This document shows positions 1 to 10,499 of a DNA stretch of 64,000 bases, piece after piece. This stretch comes from Areca catechu. Taxonomy: Eukaryota; Streptophyta; Magnoliopsida; Arecales; Arecaceae. The translations under genes and the position numbers were made by a program. The notes beneath the pieces are model-generated. The model was not told where the DNA came from. It did not search any database and was given only the letters and a program-made list of their open reading frames with translations. The stretch is from the NCBI GenBank assembly GCA_021397845.1, contig CM038050.1, forward strand, positions 111,651,891-111,715,890, in the 5' to 3' direction. How positions within the stretch are numbered: position 1 is the stretch's first letter; each line of letters begins with the position of its first letter.

Positions 1-291
1 CACCAAAATGTGTCGACACATGCGTGAGCCGACACATGACCGACGGGAAATTAAGATTTAAGGGATTTCTGAACCATTTTTCCCCCAAAATTCTTTCTCC
101 TCCGAGCTGACATATCAATTCCAGGTATCCATCCTGTTCATCCTCTCATTTCCTTGCTTTTACATGCCATTTTCTTGGATTTAGAAGATTGGTGGCTGTG
201 TTTGTTGGATTTTCTCCTAGGTTTTAGCTCCTAAATCCTAGAAACCCTCTTTCTTCTACCAAAAACCATGCCAAATCTTTGATTCTTGATA

Positions 292-2317
292 ATGGGTCCT
301 CGCAAACAAGTCGTTCGCTGACCTCGTCAGTCACAACATGAAGAAGAGTGGAGAACGGAGGCACGACACGAGTCTAGAGCTCCGGATCCACCTGCACGAT
401 CGTTGTTTGCACCTTCTAGCCGGATGAGCTCCAAGACAGTGGTTGGAGGATGCCGAGTGGACTTTTCTTTCTTAGACTAGCAGCATTTCAGGATTGGAGA
501 TTGGATTAGACATGCTGGATTGGTTACTTTTTGTTCGCTCAGCGAGAGATACTACCCAGGGCTGATGAGATAGTTCTACGGTTCACTTGCCCGAGGGTCT
601 AATAGCTGGATTGCTCAGGTTAGAGGATGGGATATCCCCATCACTTCAGAGATTCTGAGCAGAGTATGAGATATACCCATGACTGGATCAGTTATTGATA
701 GCCTGATGGACCGAGTTAGTGGTCTCCAGTGCATTTTTTACTCCGATTCTTACCAGAGGGAGCCACTGCTCCAGCTTCGAGGTTGTTTGCGGAGATGAGA
801 CTGCTACATCATATAGTTGCCCGGATTCTTCTGTCGAAGACCGATCGATTTGACTATATCACTGAGTAGGAGTTGCTGGTGATGATGTCACTGATTCAGC
901 AGACGTCGATTTGTCTTCCTATTCTGATGGTTCATCAGATTACTGAGGCGTCGTCTAGTCAGCAGCTCTGCTTGTCTTATGGCATAATATTGATAGTACT
1001 ATTTTGGGAGTATGGAATCAGCTTCCAGGATGAGCCTTATCGTACTCTGATCCATACCGATGTATATGACATCAGGTTGTTGCATCGCATGGGTTATGAT
1101 TTGGTCCGAGGCCAGTGGACATGAAGGATATCAGGTCAGGCCAAGGATAGAGCTGATTTGATGAGGACATAGCAAAGGAGCGGATTCTTTCAAGTGAGGC
1201 TGGACCGAGCGAGACACAGCCTGAGACGGTAGCATAGCTAGCTCAACCTGATCCTTCTACATCTGCCTAGCCACAGTCAGCGCAGACATAGACTCCTAGT
1301 ACTTTGGATACCTTAGACGATAGAGTCAGACGCATAGAGATCGATGTATTTATCATGAGGCAGCATCTAGACATTTTTATTGCTGAGATGAGAGAGAGCC
1401 ACATTGATCTTAGAGATGGCATTTCGGCTATTCTCTTAGCACTGTCCAGAGCTTCGATGAGTGCTCCTATTGCAGACAATGTTCCTTCTTCTGTTGATGT
1501 CCCTGCCCCAACACCAGCTGATGACCTTGCTGATATCGACACTGGTGTTGAGACTACTGTTGGAGATGGAGATGGAGATACTATTATTGGAGATATCAAT
1601 GGAGCGTGGAGACTGACTCAGACCGGTTTGATATTACTGATCCTATGTCAGAGCATTTGCAAAGGTGATGGATGATGTGCCTGCGAGCCCTATTGTTGAC
1701 CCATCCTTTTCACTTGTCCCGATTCCTGATCCATCCTCTCCTAGATTGGTTGATCACACCTAGTTTTTGTTCCTATTCCTATTCTTAGTCCTATTATTGA
1801 TATACCTGTTATTGATTTACCTACTATTGATTCTCCTGACATTCATATACCTATCATTAAGACACCCTCTTTTGATACATCCAATGTAGATACCCCGATA
1901 CCTTCCATAGCTGATACTATTGTTCTTGATATGCCTGTATCATCAACTGTTACACCTACTTTTGATACTCCTACCCTTCATACTTCATCAGTCACTCGAG
2001 AGCTTGGGTTCTACACATTCGGCTTTCAATATCTCGATTCCGGTCCTACTTTTGATCGCACTCCTGCTCCAGCTATTGCTGAGTTGATTGATCCGATAAG
2101 TTCAGTTCCTGCGGAGAACGTAGCTCCTACTTCTATTGCTTCAGTCAGAGGTCGGACCTATATTCGTCATAGAGGACGTGGACGTTGTACCCCTCCTCAG
2201 CCGATCAGGACCAGACTTCGAGATCTTCGATCATGATGGCCGCGAGCTCGATCTTCTTCTGATACCAGACCGATTGAGATTGGTTCATCTTCTGATGACT
2301 TGATGGATATGGATTAG
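292..2317 (+). pseudogene. Decayed third ORF (plant transposon-protein-like) of the SIRE-like element
   Basis: Starting at an ATG at 292, patches of reading frame in more than one phase resemble the 'putative plant transposon protein' domain found in plant retroelements: a patch reading WIAQVRGWDIPITSEIL, then a hydrophobic and acidic middle (873-1124), then a Ser/Thr/Pro/Asp-rich tail (1304-1675 and 1931-2236) ending in a basic RGR-rich stretch. Many stop codons and shifts interrupt it, so no full protein can be made. Its role in SIRE-type elements is unknown; an envelope-like role has been proposed for the position. Domain assignment is from a few motif-like patches only. Confidence 0.45.
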
Positions 2318-3148
2318 GATATTGATGTACTTCTAGATAGTTTTATACTTCTAGATAGTTTACATTTATGCTTATATGTACTTTTACCTTTATTGTGTAC
2401 ATGATGTACAAGTTCCTGACATATATGAAAAACTTTTTGATTCCTCTTATCTTTATGTTTGATGATATTGAATATTATATCTTGAATTGCTCTTATAATT
2501 CTATATCTTCACTCTTTATTGAATGTATTTCCTAAAGAAAAAGAGTGAGTAGTTTCAAAAACGAATTTATAAACTCTATGATATATCTTGTATATTTTTT
2601 TCCTACCTTTTTAATGATAACAAAAAGGGGGAGTAATTTAGTGAGATTTAAGTATAAATATGTTTACTTCTCAAAATGAAAGGGGGAGTAACTTTTAACT
2701 TTAAGAATTTTTGAAAAACCTGAAAATCATTTACAAAGTTTCTTAAGAAATGGGGAGCTTTACTTTATGTTCAATAAAAATCCTTTCGAAATGAATTTAA
2801 TCATTAAAAAAAAAAAACCCTCTTTCAATGTTAGAAAAGATTTTTTTACAAATTTTGTTATGAATCATTGATTCAAGGGGAGCTTTGTTGATTGCTGAAA
2901 TTTCTTTGTAAAGTATCATGATACATGCACTCTATGAATTTAAATGTATATCAAAGTTCTGATACTTTCTAATCTTGCAACAAGCTCTAATTCTTTTACT
3001 TATGGTCTAAATGATTATATCTTTAATGCAAGTAATAATTGATATATTTGATGCTTTCAATATTGTGCACCTTAAACAATTCTCTTAAAGCCTTACCTTT
3101 AAAGCAATTTATACTTAAGGGTTTTGTTATCGACAAAAATGGGGAAAT
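2318..3148 (+). other. Noncoding 3' region and polypurine tract of the SIRE-like element
   Basis: AT-rich DNA with no supported gene. It has several purine runs (near 2624, 2680, 2750 and 2876) and a final ACAAAAATGGGGAAAT tract directly before the LTR, which is the likely plus-strand primer. Confidence 0.5.
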
Positions 3149-4694
3149 TGTTGACTCCACTAATTGATTTTGATGATAAGCAAAACAGTTAAGTATAATT
3201 TGATGATTAATGATTTGCTTTAAGTATATTTTCATTGAAAGGATGCTCACAAAATTTGAAGAAGCACATTTATGTTGAAGAACCAAGGTTGAATGAAATG
3301 ATTTCTCAAAACAAGACTTGGACACTCAAAGAAATGGTTTAATGGATGACTAAGGCAAATGAAAACATGTTCCAGCACAAGTTCAGCAATTTCTATAATT
3401 TTTCAATGAAGTGTCGACTCAAGGTGTTGACACATGATATGATGTGTCGACACATTAAGAAAAAGTGTCGACTCAGGCCGGTACGCTAAAAAGTTTTAAA
3501 TGGCATAGATTAAGCGTAAACACATGGACTTTATGTGTCGACTCAAAGTATCAATACATGGATCAACACATTGCCTAAGACTTTCAAGCCACAGAACTTG
3601 TAGAAATTGAAGGAACAGTTGATGTGTCGACACATGGATATAAGGTGTCGACTCAACTGAGAATGTGTCGACTCAACTAATTTTTCCAAAGAATCTGAAT
3701 GGAGCAGTTTGAACTTGTGTCGACTCAAGAAGAACATGTGTCGACATTATGTGTCGACACATGAAGAGGAAGTGTTGACACATGGAGTTCTGGCAATAGT
3801 AATGACTAGTTTTTTCAAAAATAGAACTCATCCCAAATGCCCCCAATGGCTAGTTTTTCAAGTGTAATGGCTATATTTCAGTTTTAAAGACTTAGGAAGG
3901 TATATAAAGGGTCCAAATCAAATCAAGAATGTATGCATTGAATATCCTTAAAGAGTTTAGAGAGAAAAGAAGTGAGAAGAGCTTTAACTCCTATTCATTC
4001 AAGGTTCAACCACTCACAAGCTAAAGGAAGCCTCCACGCATTCAAAGCCATCAAGAGCATTGAAGATCATTCAATCTTGGGCATTCAAAAGGCTTCAACA
4101 AGAGCAAAGCAACACTACATCGAGCTACATCGACTTATTTGTTTTATTATTGAAAGCTTACATTGGTTCTTTATTTCTCTACCTTATATCTCATAAAGAT
4201 TTTTGGTTAGCCTATTGAAAAACCAAGGTTATTGGTAAGCCTTGAAAACCAATTAGGTTGGTGGTTAGCCCGCAAAACCACTAAGATTCTTGGTTAGCCC
4301 GAAAAATCAAGGGAGATTTTTGGTTAGCCTTGTGAAAACCAATTAGGTTCTTGGTTAGCCTAGAAAACTAATCACTGTAATTGTTTGATTATAGTGAATT
4401 CCCAATAGAATCTTGGGAAGTGGATGTAGGTGCATGGTTGGCACCGAACCACTATAGCTTGTTGTGTTTGTGATTGCTTGTTCTCTCCCTCCTTGCTCTT
4501 TACATTCTTGCTTATTGCTTTTAATTTTCGCTGCACTATTACTTTAGAGCATTGCACTTAAATCTTAGTACCTTGTTGAATTGAATTGCATATCTTGTCA
4601 TGTAAAGTTTGCTACTTGTATTATCAAGCTTAGCTTTAAATTTTTTATAGACCCAATTCACCCCCCCTCTTGGGCGAACTTTGGGAATGCTTCA
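3149..4694 (+). mobile_element. 3' LTR of the SIRE-like element
   Basis: It begins TGTTGACTCC after a purine tract and ends about 25 bp after a C-rich CAATTCACCCCCCCTCTTGG run, as SIRE-type LTRs do. A TATA-like GGTATATAAAGG lies near 3900. The repeated 'GGTTAGCC...AAACCA' segments at 4204-4375 and the segment around 4425-4470 match the solo LTR at 5532-7020, so the two LTRs are related families. The exact 3' end is uncertain because no target duplication can be read. Confidence 0.65.
3405..3790. repeat. Cluster of GTGTCGAC(A/T)CA motifs in the LTR
   Basis: About ten copies of a GTCGAC-centred decamer, many followed by ACATG or TCAA, lie in roughly 385 bp at irregular spacing. The core is palindromic. 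One copy also occurs near 10-35 at the window edge. The cluster lies upstream of the TATA-like site near 3900, so it is in the U3 part. Confidence 0.7.
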
Positions 4695-4724
4695 ACTCCA
4701 CTTGCTGATATTGAGGTCTACGGT

Positions 4725-5040
4725 CGTGAGTGCAGGGCTTCTGGAGTTTTCTTGGCTTGTATCTTTGATTCAGAGGAATGAGATGAATGAAAGAATGGCG
4801 CGCGGCTTCTAGAGTTTCCTGGTTCTGAGTGTAGGGCTTCATAAATTTCTTGGCTTTGAGTGCGGGGCTTCATAAGTTTCCTGGCTTTGAGTACAAGGCT
4901 TCATAAGTTTCCCGACTTTTTTGTGTGGGCCTTCATAATTTTTTAACTTTAAGTGCGGGGCTTCGTAAGTTTTTTGAATTTGAGTGCGGGGCTTTGTAAG
5001 TTTCTTAACTTTGAGTGCAGGGGTTTGTAAGTTTTTCGGC
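4725..5040 (-). repeat. ~31-bp tandem repeat in the G1 3' noncoding region
   Basis: The motif GGGCTTCATAAGTTTCCTGG plus about ten more bases repeats near 4833, 4865, 4895, 4927, 4957, 4988 and 5019, a period of about 31 bp. The same motif occurs inside the LARD at 20890-21250 and 21600-21750, which ties the LARD to this element family. Confidence 0.75.
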
Positions 5041-5329
5041 TTTGTCCACCAGACTTGGAGTCAGGTGAATGAGTTCCTGCACAAGTGGAAGACAGTATTG
5101 CACCAAAAAGAAACTTTAATAATTGAGGGGAAGCCTTATATTTTTGGTAGTACATCCTCAGATTGTTGGCATTCCACGTTCAAGTAAACCGGATGCTATA
5201 AAGTCTAGCGAGGTAGCAGGCTCTGCCTGGCAGAGCCTCGGCCACCTTATAAGGACCCTCCTAGTTCGGGGAGAGTATGTCACATTCTCCCTGGTTGGGA
5301 TACTTCTACTCGCCTAAGAACTAGGTCGC
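5041..5329 (-). other. G1 3' noncoding segment shared with the LARD
   Basis: No coding sequence is supported here. The stretch from about 5065 (GAGTTCCTGCAC) resembles 20999-21110 of the LARD, including a near-shared GTTGCACCAAAGAGGAAC-type stretch. Confidence 0.5.
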
Positions 5330-5531
5330 TTGGAAAAAATGTCTTGGGCTTGATGCAGGAGATGTAGTAGCAAGCTACTCATTGTCGGTATATCACCATC
5401 CGGATTCGAGCTTTGTCCCTTGTTTTGTCTAGCAAATCTAGGTTGAGAAGAAGGCAGGCCAGATTCTTATCTTCATCGTACTACTCTACCCATAGTGTGG
5501 GCAGACCCACCTCCACTGGAATCGTAGCCTG
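5330..5531 (-). pseudogene. G1 integrase C-terminal fragment
   Basis: Minus-strand translation of about 5370-5530 gives QATIPVEVGLPTLWVE followed by NLDLLDKTRDKARIRMVIYRQ, which matches the integrase C-terminal part of Tat-type gypsy elements (the usual 'AVIPVEVGLPTLRVE...NLDLLEERRDKARLRM' pattern). A stop replaces one residue. It continues the integrase at 7021-7865 and is separated from it only by the inserted solo LTR. Confidence 0.7.
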
Positions 5532-7020
5532 TGTTGAACCCTGAAGTGATTTTGATTATAACAAAATATTGGAGCATGTATTTGGTTATCTAACAACTCT
5601 TCAAATGGTTGACAAGTTTTCGTAGGATGACTACTTTGACATCTTTTTTAAACCCTACAACCTTTATTTCTTTGTGTTGAGTTGTAAGTAATTAGAATCT
5701 TGTAAAGAAGAACCCAACAAAAATTTTTCTATTTAAATCAAAGATAAAGGGTTGCTTCTACTAGTTTTCAAGCTTCAATTTCTCTTGATTTTGGTGTAAG
5801 AAGATCTTAAGGAAGTCTTCAAAGCTTGGCTTGTGAGTTCTGAAGAATAGGAATTGGTCTGGCTGAAGAACCAACCTCGAGCCGACTGGATGGAGGAACT
5901 AGCCGACTCTGGCATTGGCACAAGAAAGAAAATCTCTGGAACGCAGACCCAGCCGACTAGCACCAAGTCCCAGCCGACTCATCCAGAACTTGGTTGAGAA
6001 TGTTCTGAGAACCTCAGGGATCTGAGTCGACTGGATTTCAGCCTAGCCAACTCGTCCAGAGTGAGCTATTTTCTCGACTGTGGAACCTAGCTGACTGGTT
6101 TTCAACCCAGCTGACCTAAACCTGATTCGAGCTGACTCGAAGATGTCCGAGCGGACTCGAAGATGTCCGAGCCGACTGGAATGTCGGGGTCTCTTCTCCA
6201 ATGGCTAGTTTCAGATTTCTAATTTTGAATTCCAAAAGTGCTCCAACAATAACCTGTCACTTCCCAACGGTTTACAACATTCAAAATCAAGGGAAGGCAG
6301 TTGAAGTCTCTATAAATGAGGTATGAGAACATCCTTAGAGAGACTAATGAGTTGTTGATCATTTATTGAACATTTATTGAAGTAAGAAGAGAGAGCACTT
6401 GAGCTTTGAAGTCAGCCTTCAAGCCTTTACCAACTCTTACCAGAAGCTTGAAGCATCTTTTGGGGAAAGCAAGGAAGCCATTGAAGTGCATTGAAGAGCA
6501 TTCAATTGAGCTTCACTCGAGCTGCATCGGCAACCACCAAACAACCTAGTTTGTCATTTCTGTTGCTTTTTTATTATACTCTTAGAATACTTGGGTTATT
6601 GGTGAGCCCGGTTGTAAAAACCAAATAGGTTTCTTTGGTGAGCCTTTCAAAATCAAAGTATAGAGGTTCTAGGTGAGCCTGTGAAAACCTAGTGTGGGTT
6701 TCTTTGGTAAGCCTGGTTTAAAAACCAAAGTGTAGAGGTTGGGATTATGAGCTTGAAAAATAATCCGACTGTATTCCAGTTGGGGGATATAGTGGAAATC
6801 CCGAGTGGTGAACTTGGATAGTGGACGTAGGAGCTGGGTTGCTCCGAACCACTCTAAACTTGCTTTGTTTGCGTTGTGCTTTACTTTCTTTTCAGCATCC
6901 GCATTTAATTCTGATTAACTCAACACTCAACCACTAAAAGGAATTACTTGTGCACATATTTGTAAGAAATTTTGTAATTCCCAATTCACCCCCCTCTTGG
7001 GAAAAGCCACCTAGGCAACA
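5532..7020 (+). mobile_element. Solo SIRE-type LTR inserted in the G1 integrase
   Basis: It begins TGTTGAACCC and ends GGCAACA, about 1.49 kb. The flanking pentamers are GCCTG (left) and GCCTC (right), a near-perfect target duplication. Integrase coding sequence lies on both sides. It has a TATA-like CTCTATAAATGAGG near 6305, repeated 'GGTGAGCC...AAACC' segments at 6600-6760, and a terminal C-run CAATTCACCCCCCTCTTGGG. No internal domain or second LTR exists, so it is a solo LTR left by recombination. It is related to, but clearly diverged from, the LTR at 3149-4694. Confidence 0.85.
5875..6185. repeat. Cluster of AGCCGACT-type motifs in the solo LTR
   Basis: About a dozen copies of AGC(C/T)GACT or close variants, often followed by GGA or CGA, at irregular spacing. 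The cluster occupies the same U3 position as the GTCGAC cluster in the related LTR at 3405-3790. Confidence 0.65.
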
Positions 7021-7865
7021 GCCTCTGAATCGAAAATGAGGTTAAAGGGTGTCTTACCTATTGTCGTTCGAGGTGTGGTGTGGTAGGCCCACAGTATGCT
7101 GGGGAGCTCTTCGGCCCATTGACCCTTGGCTTTGTATAATCTTGTGCGAAGCCCTTGTAGGATAGTCTGGTTGTCACCTCAGCCTCCTCGTTGGTCTATG
7201 GGTGAGCCACCGATGTGAAGTGGTGGCGGATTTTGAGGTTAGCACAGAATTCTTTGAAAGCCTGGTTGTCAAACTACCATCCATTATCGATGATAATCGA
7301 GTGTAGGAGTTTGAAGTAGCAGATGACTAACTTCCAAAAGAAGGATCTTACCTTGGCCTTGATGATCCGATCCAGGAGCTCAGCCTCCACCCACTTGGTG
7401 AAGTAGTCATGGCTATGATCAGGTACTTCCATTGATTGGACATGAGAAAAAAGGACCCAAGATGTCCATCCCCCACTAAGTGGATGGCCACGGAGTAGAG
7501 AGTTGGGATAGCAGTGTGGCCGGCCGGCATTAAATGTAGGTATGACGCTGATGGTGGTCACACTTTCTCATAAAGTTGGTGGCATCTTCTCGCATGGTCT
7601 CCCAAAAATATCCTTTCCAGAGAGATTTATAAGCCAAAGTCCTGCCCCATACATGATTTCTGTAGATTCCTTCGTATATTTCTTGGAGCGCATAGGTGGC
7701 TTCCGAGGATTTCAAACACTTTAACAAGGGGTAGGAATAATACCTCCGATAGAGCTGCCCTTCCATCATCACGAAGCTTGCGGCCTTTTTCTTAAGGAGA
7801 CTGGCTTCCTTGCGATCCTCGGGCAGAGCGCCAGTGGTAATGTATTTGATGTAGGGATCCATCAA
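7021..7865 (-). pseudogene. G1 integrase, zinc-binding and core domains
   Basis: The 7530-7865 frame shows the N-terminal zinc-binding region (EIYEGIYRNHVWGRTLA, then GYFWETMREDA and CDHHQRH). In the usual HHCC arrangement the first His is replaced by Tyr. The 7274-7561 frame shows core motifs DYFTKWVEAE and IIIDNGW, the second covering the catalytic DNG. Frames shift between them, so it is non-functional. Integrase would insert the cDNA into the host genome. The remainder lies at 5330-5531 beyond the solo LTR. Confidence 0.8.
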
Positions 7866-7883
7866 GCTTGCCTCAAAGGTGAC

Positions 7884-8460
7884 TTACTGGAACTTTGCCA
7901 TTGACTCATAGCTAGGGGTTTCTAGATATTCAATGAAGGTGAATCCCAAAAATGAATCTGGCAGGGTCGCCAGCCTAGAGATGACGTCAGCCCAAGCATT
8001 CTCCGTGTGAGGTATGCGGGAAATGCTGAATTGCTGGAGGTTCACTATATATGAGCACACCTTGTCTAGGTACTTGGCCATCATGGGATCCTGAGCTTCG
8101 TACTCATCGGAGACTTGGCCCACCATTAGCTATGAATCCATGAAGACCTTCGGTACTTCATGCCCAGCTCACAAGACACCTTCAAGCTCATAAGGAGTGC
8201 TTCATACTTGGCTTGATTGTTGGTTGCCTTGAAAAGGAAGCGCAGTGCGTACTCGACGACTACTTCATCAGAGTTGGCAAGGATGAGCCCGGCTCCACTC
8301 CCTTCGGTATTAGATGCACTGTCGACATGGAGAATCCACATCATCATTGCCGGGGCTGAGTCTTGCCTGGGCTCAGGTTGCCCATCCATCTCCTCCAGGT
8401 CCTCGATTGCCCAGGTGCACTCTACCAGGAAATCAACAAGGACCTGGGCCTTTTGCACCG
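7884..8460 (-). pseudogene. G1 second (archaeal-type) RNase H domain
   Basis: Two abutting frames. 8126-8458 contains WILHVDSASNTEGSGAGLIL and then FKATNNQAKYEALLMSLK. 7884-8126 contains MVGQVSDEYEAQDPMMAKYL and IPHTENAWADVISRLATL. These are the hallmark blocks of the additional RNase H carried by Tat-group gypsy elements; in the family the first block reads vDGSSn..GsGaG. The two halves are in different frames at 8126. The Asp of the first block is present, but the following Gly is Ser. Confidence 0.8.
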
Positions 8461-8990
8461 ATCATGAATGGTAGGTGATGTCGAGCTCATTGAGCTTCAC
8501 TGCCCACTTGGCCAGGTGTCCCAACATATCAGGGTGGCTTAGGATGGCCCTCAAAGGCTGGTCGGTGAGGACCACGATCGGATGTGCTTGGAAGTAGGGT
8601 CTGAGATGTTGCATAGACATAATGAGTGCAAAGATAATCTTTTTAGATTAAGTAGACCTGGTTTCTGCATCGCAAAGTACCTTGCTAGTATAGTAGACTA
8701 GCTGTTGGGAGCCATCCTTATCAATGAAAACCAGCAATGAGCTCATCACCTTCAAAGAAACTGCCAGGTACGAGAGGAGCTCTCTCAGGCTTCGATCTGG
8801 ATAGCAGTGGTAGAAAGGCAAGGAGCTTTTTCAGCCCCTCGAGGTTCTCCTGACACTTCTCAGTCCAAGTAAAGTCATGCATCTTGTGTAGCACCTTGAA
8901 GAATGGTTGGTAGCACTCAGCGGAATGTGAGATGAAGCGGCTTAGTGCCATGATGTGTCCAGTCAAGCGCTACACCTCCTTCTTAGAGAT
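8461..8990 (-). pseudogene. G1 RT connection and first RNase H region
   Basis: The 8721-8966 frame reads MTGHIMALSRFISHSAECYQ, then PFFKVLHKMHDFTWTEKCQE and LEGLKKLLA. That matches the segment after the RT palm in Tat-type pol ('ltGRiaaLsRFIS...PFFk.Lrk...F.Wt.eCq'). The adjoining 8480-8720 stretch carries degraded RNase H sequence with stops. Confidence 0.7.
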
Positions 8991-9059
8991 AGGGTGTCTC
9001 ATATCAATGATCGCCTGGATCTTCCTGGGGTTGGCCTCTATTCCCTATTAGGAGACCAT

Positions 9060-9570
9060 GAGTCCCAGGAACTTTCCCGTCATGACACAAATGCATACTT
9101 GGTGGGGTTCAACTTCATTTCATAGAGGCAAAGGTTGGTGAAGGCCTCTGCTAGGTCGAAAATATGGTCTAACTATTGGCTGCTCATGATGAGCATGTCA
9201 TCTACATAGACTTGCATGTTACTGCTGATCTGATCTCTAAAGACCTTACTAATCAGATGCTGGTACATGACCCGTGCATTCTTGAGGCCAAATGGCATCA
9301 TACGGTAGCAGTACATACCTCTGTCGGCCATAAATGTCATGTGCTCCTCATACTTTGGATGCATGCAGATTTGGTTGTACCCAGAGAATGCATCCATGAA
9401 GCTGAGAAACTTGTGGCCCAAGGTTATATCCACCAGCTGGTCAATCTTAGGTAGCGGGAAGCTATCCTTCGGGCATGCCCGGTTGAGGTCAGTGTAATCC
9501 ACGTAGATTCTTCACTTCTCGGAAGCCTTCTTGACCATCACTATATTAGCAAGCCAATCAGGGTACCATA
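9060..9570 (-). pseudogene. G1 reverse transcriptase core
   Basis: The 9173-9502 frame (109 codons) shows the RT core: MDYTDLNRACPKDSFPLPKI, then FMDAFSGYNQICM, then YCYRMMPFGLKNA, and the catalytic YVDDMLI at the C-terminal end. Catalytic Asp residues are present (F-M-D and YVDD). Stops or shifts border the frame on both sides, so only the palm core is open. Reverse transcriptase copies the element RNA into DNA. Confidence 0.9.
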
Positions 9571-9919
9571 TCTTACGAATGAAGCCTACTGTAAGGAGCT
9601 TTTCGACCTCCTCATCGATTGGTTCTGCCTCTTTGAGGTGAATCTCCTCTTCTTCTACCAGACTGGGTGGCTACTGGGGTTGGCATTCAGCTTGTGTGTG
9701 ATCACTTATGGTGTCATCCTAGGCATGTCTACTGTGATCCAAGCGAAGATGTTCGCATTGGCCTGCAGGAAGCGAGCAAGTAGGATCTCTCTTCCTCAGG
9801 TAGTAGGGCACCCACCTGTACAATATTTAAGGCGTCCTCCCCTAGAGAAAAAGATAGTAGAGGCTCGACCGGTCCACCTTTTGGCTCCGGGTCTGTTGGG
9901 TAAGGCTGGTCAATGGCAG

Positions 9920-10330
9920 GACTCTATGCAGTCCTCATGCTCCTAGGATGGCTTGTAAGCAATGCTGGACCGACTGTCGGGACCCTCTCATCTCTCCAGT
10001 TCCCTAGGGAGTTGGGAACTAAACGAGAAGATTCCTGGTGGAGATCATGGTGTCGAGTAGATTGAGTTTGGGGTGTCGCAAAATCATGTTGTAAGGTGAA
10101 GGAAGCCTCATAATGGTGAATGTCGTCAACATCGTTCTCTACCAAGGTGGCATCCCGATGGTTATTGGGAGTGTAATCTCCCCTTCAACTCCAACTGAGT
10201 CTTCAATAAAATCGATCAAGGGGATATATACCTATTTTATTTGGTTAGTGGATAAGTTCATCCTTTCAAAAGTATCGTAAAAAAGGATGTCAACAAAGCT
10301 TCCACTATCAACCATAATTTTTTTTACAAG
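9920..10330 (-). pseudogene. G1 aspartic protease
   Basis: Minus-strand translation around 10240-10315 gives VDSGSFVDILFYDTFERMNL, which includes the retropepsin active-site triad as D-S-G (usually D-N/S/T-G) in the Tat-group context 'vDnGSSaDIL'. A second frame, 9924-10145, covers later protease sequence and is shifted. It lies between gag (high side) and RT (low side), as expected. Confidence 0.7.
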
Positions 10331-10499
10331 ATGTTTAGCTATCGTCATTTCTACAATAACAGTATCATTATTTGGCTTATCTATCCTAGCCAACCCTTCT
10401 CCCGTGCACGGGAGTACATCATCACTTCCCTCTCTCCCCCTAGCCCTCTTTGAGCTTCTCTTTGCCCTCAGGAGATCATCCCCACTAACTTCTTAGTGG

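Larger units (their letters stand above)
1..4694 (+). mobile_element. 3' part of a SIRE-like Ty1/copia retrotransposon, cut by the window edge
   Basis: The block holds a decayed third-ORF region, a noncoding stretch with purine runs such as AAAAAGGGGGAG near 2624, a purine-rich tract just before 3149, and one LTR. That is the usual 3' organisation of SIRE/Maximus copia elements, which carry an extra ORF between pol and the 3' LTR. No gag or pol is visible here because the upstream part lies outside the window. The right end abuts a minus-strand gypsy element, so this element probably inserted into it. The right boundary is placed by analogy with the related solo LTR at 5532-7020 and is good to about 10 bp. 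Confidence 0.6.

Noticed and set aside
3405..3790. Cloning-vector or restriction-site artefact because of many GTCGAC sites
   Set aside because: The sites are embedded in a longer variable motif within an LTR that has normal ends, and a similar cluster occurs in another LTR.
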